Shown here piece after piece: positions 21,964 through 33,604 of a stretch of DNA of 60,000 bases (position 1 is the first letter of the stretch; the number at the start of each line of letters is the position of its first letter). The translations under genes and the position numbers were made by a program. The stretch is from assembly GCA_914767715.1 (NCBI GenBank), contig OU612072.1, forward strand, positions 16,494,001 to 16,554,000, in the 5' to 3' direction. The notes under the pieces were generated by a model. It made no database searches and was not told the origin of the DNA. It was given only the letters and a program-made list of their open reading frames with translations. Source of the stretch: Membranipora membranacea (taxonomy: Eukaryota > Bryozoa > Gymnolaemata > Cheilostomatida > Membraniporidae).

Positions 21964-24900
21964 CTGAAAATGATAATTATACCGGGTATACAATCATGTA
22001 ACTACAATATAAGTAGAGGACGAAAACTCCTGAAATAAATCTCCTACACTCAAGTTTGTAGAGGGAAGAACATGTTCATATATATATATATATACATATA
22101 TAACATTTTCACTGGTCTCCAGTATCATTACAATGGTATGTATAACACAAAATTGAATTTTTGTGTATATTACAAAATTTAATCTAATGGACAGGTGTGT
22201 ATCATGAGATCATTTTATTTATGTATATATTATATATATATTTTTTACAACCTACCATTACCCTCATCCAAAACGGATATTTCTGTGTGGTCCAGATAAG
22301 CTGTTGACACAAGTACGACTCCTGCTGGATGATGAACTATCCCACCAGGATTGGTAACTCTCTCAGAACTCCAGATAAGACGTCCATCCTCTAGACTCAT
22401 CTTCACTACTTTTCCTGTTAATATGTCAGATATGACCACACAGTCATCTCCACAGCTGCTCATACTCACATTGCCTTTCATTGTCAGAGAGGCAGGGCAG
22501 GCAACTCTTCTGATGACCTCTCCTGTGTATGAGTAGATGATGATCCGCTTAGCAGGCCAATCTCCAACAGCGAGCTGATTTTCATTGATGAGTACAATGT
22601 GCTGCCCGAAGTATGGAACGGCAGGATGGTCCCAGGATGTTAATAACGAGCCATGCGATATATCATAGACATTGATCTTTGATTGAGTTTTACTGATGTA
22701 CATGAGACTGTATAGTCTGTTGTTATACGCAGCTAGAGAGAAGACATATCGACCAGATTTGATGAAGGTTTTGTGCACATAGCCTTGCTGATCTATCCTG
22801 TCAGTAGCTCCTCCAAACTGTCCTACATAGGTGAATCCTTCATAGTGACATACTGTGGTACATCCACGGTCAAACTTCACCTTCCTGATAAACCTTAATC
22901 CAGCGGGCGCCTGTCTTTGTTGTGGTGGTGGAGGGATGGCCGAGGGAGGTGTTGCAGCTGATGGTGGCTGATTAGGGGCTATTAGTGATGGAGGCTTTAC
23001 AGTGTTTAGATTGTAAGCTTCCCCTCTAAGCACGGTTTCACCCTCCTCAGTCAACAATTCCATAACTGGGATAAATTCAGTTCCTGTAAACACAAAGTGC
23101 TTTCAATTATAAGATGATGGTCTGCATGCATGAGATCCTTATATATAATAATATGTGGAAAAATTAGGACTATGAGAAAATGTTTTGTAGAAGGAGTTAT
23201 CAACTTTCTTCAAAGAAGAGAACAACTACTAAATCATCACAGTCCTGCTTTATTATTTAGCCGGTGATGTGATTCATTTCATCAGATGGTAATAAAATGT
23301 GATCCCCATAACAAAATCATTGTGAAGACTGACAATTACCTAATCATTCTCTCAAAGATCCAACAGGACAATCAAAAATGAATATATCTCGTTATTTCTC
23401 AGAATAACAATTTACCGCCAATAAAAACAATCATTTTAAAACTGGGAGTAGGCCTTTGTATCATATGCATATTATTAGTATGTTTTGCCTGACAAAGACT
23501 AACCTTCAACTCTCAGTGAGGCCGCATCTCCCTTCATATCTATGCCAGGTAACTCATAAGAGGTCAGAGACTTCAGGAACTCAAGACTTTCTTTGTACTT
23601 CTCAACAAGGTCAACCTGTTCAGGATAATTCAAATTTTTATCACAGAGCCGTCATGGACAATAAAGCTTGCGAGTGCTTGCTTGTGGCCTTTAGTGTGAA
23701 AAGCAAGTAGTCCAAGACAGTTACCAACTGAGCTATATCTTGGGAGGAAAGCTTCAATCACAGGAGCTTAAATTATCAAGATGTTGAAGTAAGTTGAAGT
23801 TTTATTCAGGTGTTCGAAACTGTGCAATCCCATTTGTGTGATAGAGCAAGCCTCATCTAAGCAAATCTTTGTTATGATAGTTACCAAATATAGTATAGGA
23901 TAATACTGTTTTGAAGCTCATAAGCCCAATTACCTTTAAACTGATCACTTTACGCAAGGCTTATCTGGTTAAGAAAACCAAAAGTGTTACTGTTATACCG
24001 TTTATAATCATGACCCTCAGTAGTACGTCCACCCCCTTGCTCTTTGGATGATTACAATTGTTGAGTGAGCCTTACCAGGTCTGGCTAGGTAAGGTGCTCT
24101 AGGAGACAAAGAGTAAACAAAAGGTCCCACCTGTATAAAACAGCTAAGCCGTTTAGGAGCCTTGAGCACAACGACATTGGACACTCACCTGATGATAGTT
24201 GTTCATTCTGTCATCATTATCCTGTAATTTCCTCACTATCTCTCTGTGTATTGTCTCTACTTTCTGCTCTAAAAACACTTCTCTCTCTATTCTCCCTTTA
24301 CTTCTGTGTGCTTCAAGCTTTAACTCCAGCCTTTCATACTCCTCCATCACATACTTTATCTAAAACAAAATAAATAAATAATTTTAAATGCTAAATCAGT
24401 GAGTGTTAATCTCATGCATATCATAAGCTTCATCTATTAAGTATTAGCAAACTTCAATAAATAAACAAAACAGCAACCATAGAGTTGTTTGCCCCTTAAG
24501 TATCAGGGGACAACTTTTAACAATTGAATTCTCAAAATGGTTCAAAATACACAGGTCTCATTATAAGCATAAGATATTAGCCCTCACATATTTATCTCTG
24601 GACTGGTGTAGCTGAGACACCAGCTCTTCTGTTTTCTTTTCCCAGGTTTTCAGTCCTTCAATCGTATCCCTGACAAGCCTGTCAGCTTCACTTTCTCTCT
24701 GCTGAGCCTCAACTCTCAGTTTATCTAGCTCCTGTAATAGAGTTTTCTCCAACTTCTCCAACACAGTAAACTTGTGGCTGCCACCTAAAATATCCAGGCA
24801 GTTAACAGTTATCACAACTTGAAACAATTTGTGCCACAAGCGTTAGAGTGAACTCATCTAGCCTCCTCTCAGCAGCCCAATTTTTCCGCTGAGACAAGGC

Positions 24901-26056
24901 TACTAAACTCACCAAGTATGCTTTTTTCGGGGACAGGTTTTATCTGAATGGCAGATATTTAAAGCTACAATACAATCACTCACTCTTTCATTCCATAGTG
25001 AATAAGGCTGGTAATGAGCACAGCACAGACATAATCTAAATATTATAGAGCAATAACTAGATACCTACCTGTTGGGCAATTGATATTTTCAGGTAAGCAT
25101 ATCATACAAAAGGTTTTATAGCATTCAGGACAACCAATTGCTAGCTCCTGATCTTTGTGTACAGAACAGAATCTCTTCTCTAGTTTCTTCATAGCCCTTC
25201 TGTAGACAGCAATCTCCACTACATTATGTTCAGGATTAAGCTCAAAATGAGGCTAAAAAATGCAACCGTGGTTTGGATTGAAGAACAAAGATTTTCTATG
25301 GTGCGTAAAGTAAAATTAGGATCAAAATCATAGAATGATAATTATTGGATAACCATCTTGACCAGATTATTCTTTAGGATGTGGTGATTGTAATGACTCT
25401 AGATTTGGGCTTACAACCTTGTCAGTATGTAAGTGTGCTGACTTTGAACTGAAATCAAGCACCACATATATCATATTTGAGAAACAAACTTTCATGTCTA
25501 TATTGAGATAACATCACTCACCCCGGAGTGGTTGTCACAGAATACATTGTTACAGTCATAACAATACATGTCAGCAGTAATCTTATCTTTCTCATTCTTT
25601 TTCTTACAAACATGACAGAGAATTATCTCCTCTTCTGCTTTTTTGCTTGAGGCTGATGGGATGTTCACAACAGTCTCAGCAGTGACTGATCTACAACACG
25701 TAGAATGGCAATTGCAAAAGGACAGCAGAGTACAAAGAGACAGTAAATGAGTAGCAATCGACCTTGTTGATGGAGATATTTTTCAGTGATATTTTACTTG
25801 CAATCAGAATGAGAAGCTAAAGTACAGCTAGGTTTGTAAATAAATTTATTAGATTATAACAATAGACCAAGGGTTACCTGCATGTTTTACAAGGAAACAC
25901 TTGAGTTGACACTTCAGAGAGGGTCAGTAGACACTTGGTACAGATTGTATGAGAACAGCGTAGTAGTTTTATATCACAGCTGAGAAAAGTATCAAACTCC
26001 ATACAGATAAAACACTGAGCTTCAGCCTCGCCCGATGTCATCAGAGCGGTAGCCAT
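21824..26056 (-). CDS. TRIM-like RING/B-box/propeller protein A
   Basis: Eight exons fit splice sites and phase: 26056-25878, 25690-25522, 25252-25069, 24784-24588, 24359-24189, 23615-23504, 23083-22262, 21963-21824, giving 657 codons plus stop. Exon 1 has a C3HC4-type RING start (CFICMEFDTFLSCDIKLL, CSHTICTKC). Exons 2-3 carry B-box zinc ligands (CHVCKKK, YCYDC, FCSVHKDQE, CPECYKTFCMIC). Exons 4-5 are coiled coil. Exon 7 starts with a Pro-rich linker (PPSAATPPSAIPPPPQQRQA), then propeller blades, and exon 8 adds the last blade ending EILTE. Family members are E3 ubiquitin ligases, so the same role is inferred. The exon 7 frame also reads to a TAA at 22245 if unspliced, which would drop the last blade. 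The start is the ATG just before the RING. Confidence 0.85.
22262..23083 (-). CDS. TRIM-like protein A, propeller exon 7
   Basis: A long exon of 822 nt with repeated strand-turn patterns: FTYVGQFGGATDRI, NNRLYSLMYIS, ENQLAVGDWPAKRI, GDDCVVISDI, PAGVVLVSTAYL. Five blade-like repeats are visible, which resemble NHL or other 4-strand blades. The donor is GATGAGG/GTAATGG. Confidence 0.8.
25878..26056 (-). CDS. TRIM-like protein A, RING exon
   Basis: First coding exon of protein A, 59 codons plus 2 nt. The Cys/His spacing (CxxC, then CSHTICTKC, then CKTC) is that of a RING finger. It ends at TGCAG/GTAACC and joins exon 2 in phase. Confidence 0.85.
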
Positions 26057-27982
26057 TCCTCAGTACAGGAACACCTGCTGGTGAAAATAAGGGATCGGAC
26101 ATATTTTGATGCAGCTTCGAAATACACTCTGATCAGGTCCATGGCTATATCATAACCTTTCCTAACACAACTCACCTGACCCTGACATCAGATCCTAGAA
26201 TATGGCCACACCGACCTGGCTGGGCCGCTCATCTGACCCCAAGTTTTATAATAAACAGCTGATTCTATTCATTAATCCATTATTATCATGATATTAGATG
26301 ATGAATGTTTATTGACACTGACAATTTTGGTGGGATATGAATAGACAGTCAATCATCAACTCTATTCAACAGTAGGGATCAGAAGCTTAGCATTGAATTG
26401 TATTAGCCAAGTGTGATTGAAAACAATCAAAGGGTGTCAACAAACCAATCTAACTGAGGCGGCATTTACTCAAAATTTTACCCCCCCTACTAATCTGCGA
26501 CTTACTCTTGTTCTAAGTCAGCAAGAGCTCCCTAGTTTTTTCACCATACAATCCAGCTGTGTCTGCTGAAGCTTAATAAAATTGATCTCACTCAGACATA
26601 ACGCATCATTGATATACAGGCAGCTGATTAGGGTGTTGTCGTGTGGATTAAAAGTGGAATATTTATGTCATGCTTAATCCAATCAGGGAGAATTCCCCCT
26701 GATGAAATCGACATGCACCTTGAATGTTTGATGAGATGAATCATAACAAACAAAATCCACAGCTAGCATTCAAGATGACGATCACGGCCGAAGATGGCAT
26801 ATCTAGGTTAACTGCTTTTAGTAATCTGCTTTTATGTATCTAGTAATCTGCTTGTAAACTCCTCCAAAACCCATTCAATTCAATTTTGAGGGCCCAAAAT
26901 TGCTCTCTAGGCTTTGGCGGCCGGGACTCCGCCCAAACCCCGTTGGTGGGGCATTCAACGCTCCCCAAATCCCCAGCTCGGTTTGCTCAGGCGCTTTGCG
27001 CCCTCGGTGTGCACAGGGTAGTTAAAGTTGGCAGGGTCACAATTGAAAGCTAGAAATTCCCCCTGCCTGACCATAACTGATTCCAACAGTAATCCTCAGC
27101 CAGTTGTGGAGAATATAATCTAATGCACTTTACCATACCGTTTCCCATTGGGATAGCATTAAATGACCATTTGCCAAGATCTTACAATCCAAATATGGAG
27201 CGAAATATGATGAGCATACTATCTAACTAATTAATAAAACAAAACTAAGAGATAGGTGATTGCTCTATTAATGTTGCATCGATAATCAGGCACCCGGATC
27301 GTGTCAACCAGTCATTTACAGCCAGAAATAATTCAGAAATACCTAAGAGATCTCACCTGCACAACTTGTCACTAGCAGAGCTTTGAACAAAATGGTTGAC
27401 AGTTGCTAAGATGCAAATCCCGCGAGCAGTTTCATTTTTAATTACTATTGCCCAGCACTGGGATGTGATATATGAGATTGTAGTCTCAGTTTAACTCTTA
27501 TTGAGGCAGCATTGTTCTATTGATTTAGCTAATGTAAGTTTGCCAATACAAATCAATAATTGCACATATAAATATCAATGAGGTCCCAGCAATTTTGTTT
27601 TATTGACACACAAAGCTGAATATTTGAACAATTTTATGAATAACAAAAAACGCCAGGCTCAGTAAAGGAAGCTATCAGTTGTATTTGAAGCTCATTATTA
27701 TACAGGCTTCAACAAGAACATAAACAGATTTTAATTTTTATAATATGACTGACATGTCTCGCAATCACTGGGATTGATATTATAGATAAGATGTTTGAAT
27801 TTTCAACATGCAGCTAATTTAATTTTTGTATACTTCTATACAATGTTCAGCTGCAGGCTCTGTGATCTTGCAGCCTTATGAACGCTCAGCTCAGCGAGCC
27901 TTTGTTTCAGGTCAACAAGCCCTAAACATATCAAAAAAGTATTCCTGTACAGCATAATGCCTTTGATAATAATGGTTACGTT
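26057..27982. other. intergenic region upstream of TRIM A
   Basis: Presumed promoter side of gene A near 26057-26300; no clear TATA box or motif is assigned. A GC-rich patch at 26920-27030 contrasts with the AT-rich surroundings and may be a transposon fragment. No gene is seen. Confidence 0.4.
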
Positions 27983-28547
27983 CTACAACGGATCATGATC
28001 GCCCTTATTGTATTTAATCTGCATGACTCCGGGTTTGTGATAATGATAGAGTATTCTCTCTTCTACTTTATTGACAGCGGGTAAAGTCAGCACCACTGCT
28101 TCGTGTTTCACCGTACTGTGTACATTTAACCCTAAAAATGGTAGAAAAAAACCCTTAGAAAAAAGCAAGCTGATCCGCGGCAGCAATTAATCAAAATATG
28201 TTACTTATTTTTGCAGAACATTTTGATTTTATATCTATTTATGGTTTCATTTACAGAAAATGGACAGGGCTTAACTTACCGAAGCTGCGCTTGGCTCCAA
28301 AAGCGCGAAAATTAGCATAGAAATAAAAGTGTTATAGTGTAAAAATAAATATCACTAATGGCAAAGCTAAGGAAAAAATTGCCCATGTAATTTGGGAGCA
28401 TTTGAGAAACATACCGACAAGAATTTGCACCGCAATGCCCTCGCATTTATCGTGTTCATTCACCCTTAACCTATAGCTATCTATAAATGGATGCTGCGCT
28501 TGGAAAGTCAAGATGTTTGTAGAATAGCTCAAGATGAATTTGCTTAG
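27983..28547 (-). CDS. possible two-exon gene 3' end, unknown
   Basis: Exon 28547-28415 (possible acceptor GTGATAG, donor GTCG/GTATGT) contains LTFQAQHPFIDSYRLRVNEH and ends phase 1. Exon 28131-27983 (acceptor TTTTTAG) restores the frame and reads VHSTVKHEAVVLTLPAVNK to TAG. Together they give about 93 codons with matching phase. No upstream exon or start codon is identified and the family is not recognised. It could be a real gene end or a coincidence of splice-like sites. Confidence 0.35.
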
Positions 28548-28984
28548 CTATCACTATCATGAAAGTTATTATCGCAGCATCCAACGCTTTCATTAGCCTG
28601 AAATAGTGTTATGCTATGACAAATCTTGTGACCTGCAGGGAGCCATCACAACAAGCACATAAACAAAATCAGGAGGAGCACTTGTCATCTGGCTTCTTCT
28701 CAGCAAATTATGGGCATCCAATATTGAAACTTTATGACATGTAATCTGATCTGATCTGATCCAAATAATCTCACTCAGAGCGTTAGGCTCCACTATCGAG
28801 ATATATAATAATTTAGACAGCAATAAGATGTAACAAAGATGCAACAGACAGTGTTGGTGTAAGAGCGATTCAGATGTCTTAATGCAAATATTGTAATTTG
28901 TAAACATGACAACGGGAGCTTTATAAGTAATGGGAAAAGAAAAAAGAAGAAAAAAAAAAAGTGTGTTACAGTGGTGGGGTTTGT

Positions 28985-29745
28985 TTATTTATTTATTTAT
29001 TCTGTTTTTAAACGAGTACTTTGCCACATCGGTATTTACAGCATTTTTAATCACACCTATTCTGGTGCTATATTTGGAGTTAACAGTTGAATTAAATGAC
29101 TCTGTATCAACAGTAGCCTTGCCAGTCAAGATGCGATTATGTAGGTTTGTGTCAATTTGACAACGCCGTTCTAGGAGGGTGCACCAATTTTTATCTATCA
29201 TTGGTTGTGTAATATGATCTTTCTTTCTGAGGCGATAGGCCCAGCTAAAGGCTTTCCTGTTTACATTTTTAAGCTGAGCAATATATTTTTTTTGATAAGG
29301 TGACCAGATGTGGCAAGCATATTCTAGGATGGGTCTACAGATTGTCTTGGACGCAACAGTTCTAGTCCGAGTTTTAGCCTTTTTTAATGAGCACATCAAC
29401 ATGTACAGTGATCTGTTGGCTTTTTTACATGTTTCGACAGTGTGTGCTTTAAAAGAAAGATGATTGTCAATTACCACTCCCAAGTATTTGGCTTGGTGGA
29501 CAGTTCTCAGACCGATGTTATTCAAAGTGTACGTAGGTACTGAAATTGGAAGCTTTGATTTACGTGATATCCTCAGATGTTCGCACTTGGAGACATTAAA
29601 TTTCATCTTGGAGTTAACAGCCCAACTTTGTATATTATTGAGGTCCTCTTGTAGGAGCTCTTTATCACTGTCGCTCTTGATACTATGGTAAAGGAGAGAA
29701 TCATCTGCATAAAGTTTGAGACAATGATGGATATAATGTGTAAGT
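28985..29745 (-). mobile_element. 5'-truncated CR1/L2-like LINE fragment
   Basis: From about 29740 the minus strand reads the catalytic YADD box (CLKLYADDSLLYHSIKS), then continues in one open frame to 28989 through MKFNVSKCEHLRIS, AKYLGVVIDNHLSF and YACHIWSPYQKKYI. The 3' end carries an AATA repeat at about 28985-29005. The RT fingers and endonuclease are missing. The remaining ~240 codons are open, so this is a fairly young insertion, distinct in sequence from the LINE at 6.6 and 44.8 kb. Confidence 0.85.
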
Positions 29746-29765
29746 AAGAATGTGATTGACCAAGT

Positions 29766-29905
29766 AGCCCAGAAGTTATGAAGCCCAGAAGTAATGATGC
29801 CCAGAAGTTATGAAGTCAAGAAGTTACGAAGCCCAGAAGTTATGAAGCCCAGTTATGAAGCCCGGAAGTTATGAAGCCCAGAAATTATAAAGCCCAGAAG
29901 CTATG
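29766..29905. repeat. 16-bp minisatellite
   Basis: About nine variants of GCCCAGAAGTTATGAA in tandem, directly beyond the truncated 5' end of the LINE fragment. Some units are shortened or substituted. Confidence 0.85.
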
Positions 29906-32900
29906 AGTGAAAAATCATGATGAAAAGTATGTTGGTTCTACTGATAGTCTTGAGGGGAGGGGGGGGGGGCGTACTCACCTAACACAGACATAGCATTATA
30001 TTCTGGGAATTTACTGAGAGAGTTGGCTATATTCTATAGCATTTCATCAGCATCCTCCACAAAGAGGACAGATAATCCCCAATCTCGTGATTACTGTGGG
30101 TATATCCAGCGAGTCCACCATAAATGAAGACTTCTACAACCAACAAGATATCCGTATTAACCATTATAACTTAATAATGATAAAAAAATTGTGACATTAG
30201 AGAGGCAGAAACTGGTTAAATTGATAAGAATGGTCTAACAAAAAAGCAGACTTTACGTCCCTCTGCCATCTTCTTGGCCTTGTGCGGTAGATATATTATA
30301 TATATAGCGTTCTTCATCCTTTCTGCTAAGTTAGTCGGCAATTTAGCTCATATACTGCAGTTTATATTATTATATCATTATTATATAACATAATATGTCT
30401 ATATATATATATATATATAGCCGTGGTGGCAGGTTACAAATTATAACACTCACCTGAGCAAACTTCATAGATAGAGTAGTGGTGAGACCGAGCACCCTAA
30501 CTCCAAATGCCAGATTGTAAAGATATGTGAGGAACGGAATTAGTACTAGTATACCAAAATTGTATACTAAATGCTTCAAATATTCAAGGTTCCAACACAT
30601 AATTTAATAAATAATTTGTCTAGTTCTGATTATAATTGAAGTTGTATTCTCTTTGAACTTTCTTTCTAGACAATGGAAGATAACTACAACTTACTAAGGT
30701 TTTGTGTAAAATTTTGGTAGCGCGTTAATTTGAAATGTAACAAATTAACCTTAACAAAATTTAAAACGACGAACAGCTGGCTCCCCGTTGCCGGTTTAGA
30801 GAAACCCTTAGAATTGTTTTTAAGCCTGACCCCTCTTGGACTTCGGAGAAGTTGGCTCCTAGCCTTTTTAAAGAGTGGCTCCTGCCGATATACTGCAGAA
30901 ACTCCTTGGATGTTCTAGAAGTAACTCGAGTGGAGTTGAAAATAATATTCATGCACCACAATTATATAACCCTTTCTGGGTTATGACCGTGCGGTTATTA
31001 TAAAAAGGGGAGGCTGCTATTTAGAAGATAAGTTTTATACTTCAAAATATCTCACAGTCTCAATTATTATATGGATTACTAGCTTTCAACGCTAAAATTG
31101 ATCTTTGTATAGTGCCTGGAAGCCCAATAAGGTAGCTTAGGCAGTTTAATCAGAATCACAGGCCTTATAACTGAATGTTTGTTATAGACTTCAATCCACT
31201 TCCCTTTGGGACCAAGAGTAGCTTTAGGTCGCTTCAAATTTCGCAGTAGATTTATAATTTGAGTTATCTTTGATTATTCAAAGGTAATACAACTCCTATT
31301 TTGTGTCTGATTTGAATTTGCAAGGTTAATTTTATAAATGACTCTTGAATCCTGAAACTTGGTGTTGGTTAAAGTATCTGATTTGGAATATCAAGCGGGT
31401 GTCAAATGAGGTTAAATAATTCTATTTAGTTTGTTTTCTGAAAGTATTTTCAAAATTTCCAATAATGTTAAAATGTCAAAAATATAATATGGTAAAAAAA
31501 TATAAAGATAGTAATTACCAAAAATCTTTCCTTCAGCTTTTTCTTCAGTAGTATAATATCCAAAAAGTAGTTATAATATCCAATAGTATAGTTAATATAA
31601 GTAACACAATATCCAGTAGAAGTTAATGTCCAATATAAATCCCTTTAAGATGTGAGTAGAAAAAAATGGTCCAAAGTATAAGGTTTACGTAAATAATTTA
31701 GCTTATGATAAAATAATTCAAAGATAGTTCGTAATACAATTCTTATAATTGTATTAAAAGTGTTCTGTGTGTGTGTGTGTGTGTCTGTGTTAGTAGTTCA
31801 GTAGTTCGGTAAGTAGTGTTGAGTTTTTTCTCCTTTTATACCCTCTGATTGGTTTTCCAGCACGTGTTGCTAACATGTCTGTAAGAGCAGCACGTGTTGA
31901 TAACTGCTGTTCTATCAATGAACTAAATCATTGGTTCTATGACGTTCTATGATGTTCTATGATGTTCTATGATGTTTTATGATGTTTTATGATGTTATTG
32001 TAGCCTCATCTCTTTTGTTGTCGCTGGTTAATAAGAAGGGGGGCGGGGTGATTTCTTCCTGAAGTCCAGAATGTTCTTTATTTCAGCCTCAGATTGCACC
32101 ATTGATTAGCAATATTCGTTTGACTCATCTTCCTTCTCCGTCTTACTAACATTTACTATTATTTATTGTAATTATATAGAGTTTTTGTTTAGTCGTTTTT
32201 CAAATGTGACCGTATTAATAGATACCATTTGCTTCCGGGTTCAAGTAATTTTCAGGCAGTCAGATTTCATGTTTTGACTTAGATTTCCAAATTTCAGCAT
32301 CATCAGATAAAATTTACGGCGATAAACAATAGATAGAGGTTTAGCTTATTATGACTAAGCATCGTGCTAATTGTCGACTTATAGAAGGCTTGGGTATTTG
32401 TTAAGCTGTTCTGCCGTAGCAAATTATATTAATGATGGTGCGCTGAAGTAAAATTTATACTATATTTGTCATTAACCATGGATGTCATCTATACCTGTTG
32501 TGTTGAATTCTATCTGGGTATATAAGCATTTGCGGTAACTCAATATGGCAGTGTTTAGAGTTGTTTTCCTTTTTTCTGTGCTGACAAATATCACATATGT
32601 GTGCTGCAAACAAGGTCTATCAATCAAGCCACTGACAATAACAGTACAGTGACTATAAAAATTCTTACCCTTTTCTTACACAGTGCAACAAAACCATTGC
32701 TCATATTCCTCGAAGAATTCATCGGTTGCAATATAAAACTATGAGGATTGACCAATACTGCTCATCAAAAGCCGGCAAAACTTTAGTAAGTGCTGCTAGC
32801 ATCTCCGTTTTGCTACTATAATAATTTCATCATTGGATGCAATAAACCAATACCAAAAGGGCTGAGCGAGTTATTGTTCAAGTAAAGCAACAAAGATATA

Positions 32901-33279
32901 AAATAAAGCCATAAATTTAGCTAAGACCCTTTACAAACATAAGATGTATCATTATAATTTATTTTTATTTTTTTATATCAAAATAAATGAATGTATAAAT
33001 ATTCAGTAAGGCTGAGCGATAAGATATAAACATGATCATAGTAACAGAAGAGGAGAAATGCATCATAGTTGTGAAGAAAAGGAGAGGTAGATATAAAAAT
33101 GATGATTTGGTATAACCGCTCTACTGTGGTCGTAAAACAGGTGATCAAACGGATAAATTTTAATGTGATATATAGCTTTTTGAAACTGTTCAACTTTGGT
33201 TCAACGACGCATATAGATCATTGCCAGGCAAACAACAACAGCCATTATTAACAATAATAGGTCGATAGAGTTCTCTATT
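29906..33279. other. intergenic region between TRIM B and the LINE
   Basis: It holds a G run (29956-29967), an (AT)n tract (about 30398-30419), a GT tract (31765-31785) and a 10-bp minisatellite (31934-31993). A 72-codon frame without Met at 30764-30982 is not supported by splice sites. From 32589 it matches the TRIM A 3' flank. Confidence 0.45.
31934..31993. repeat. 10-bp minisatellite
   Basis: Six tandem copies of GTTCTATGAT with small changes (GAC and TTTT variants). Confidence 0.85.
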
Positions 33280-33572
33280 TCATTCTGTGAGAATCTCATA
33301 CATGCACACAGATGGCTCAATGAATATAGGAAGTACGAGTGTTTTACCGTACAGACATAAATCAGGAATGTATGAATAAGACCTCTTTGTTGGATCAGTC
33401 AGTACTCTGTTCAGATTTCCTGAAAATGACAATTATACCGGGTATACAATTATGGAACTACAATATAAGTAGAGGACGAAAACTCCTGAAATAAATCTCC
33501 TACACTCGATTTTGTGGAGTGAGGAACCTGTTCATATATATATATATGTAGAAGTATTATTTAAAAAAAAAT

Positions 33573-33604
<32 letters not shown>

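Noticed and set aside
22351-22536. Plus-strand frames inside the TRIM propeller exons (also 34266-34454)
   Set aside because: Antisense shadows of the propeller coding sequence.
30764-30982. 72-codon Met-less plus-strand frame
   Set aside because: No convincing acceptor or donor and no homology; length is within chance.
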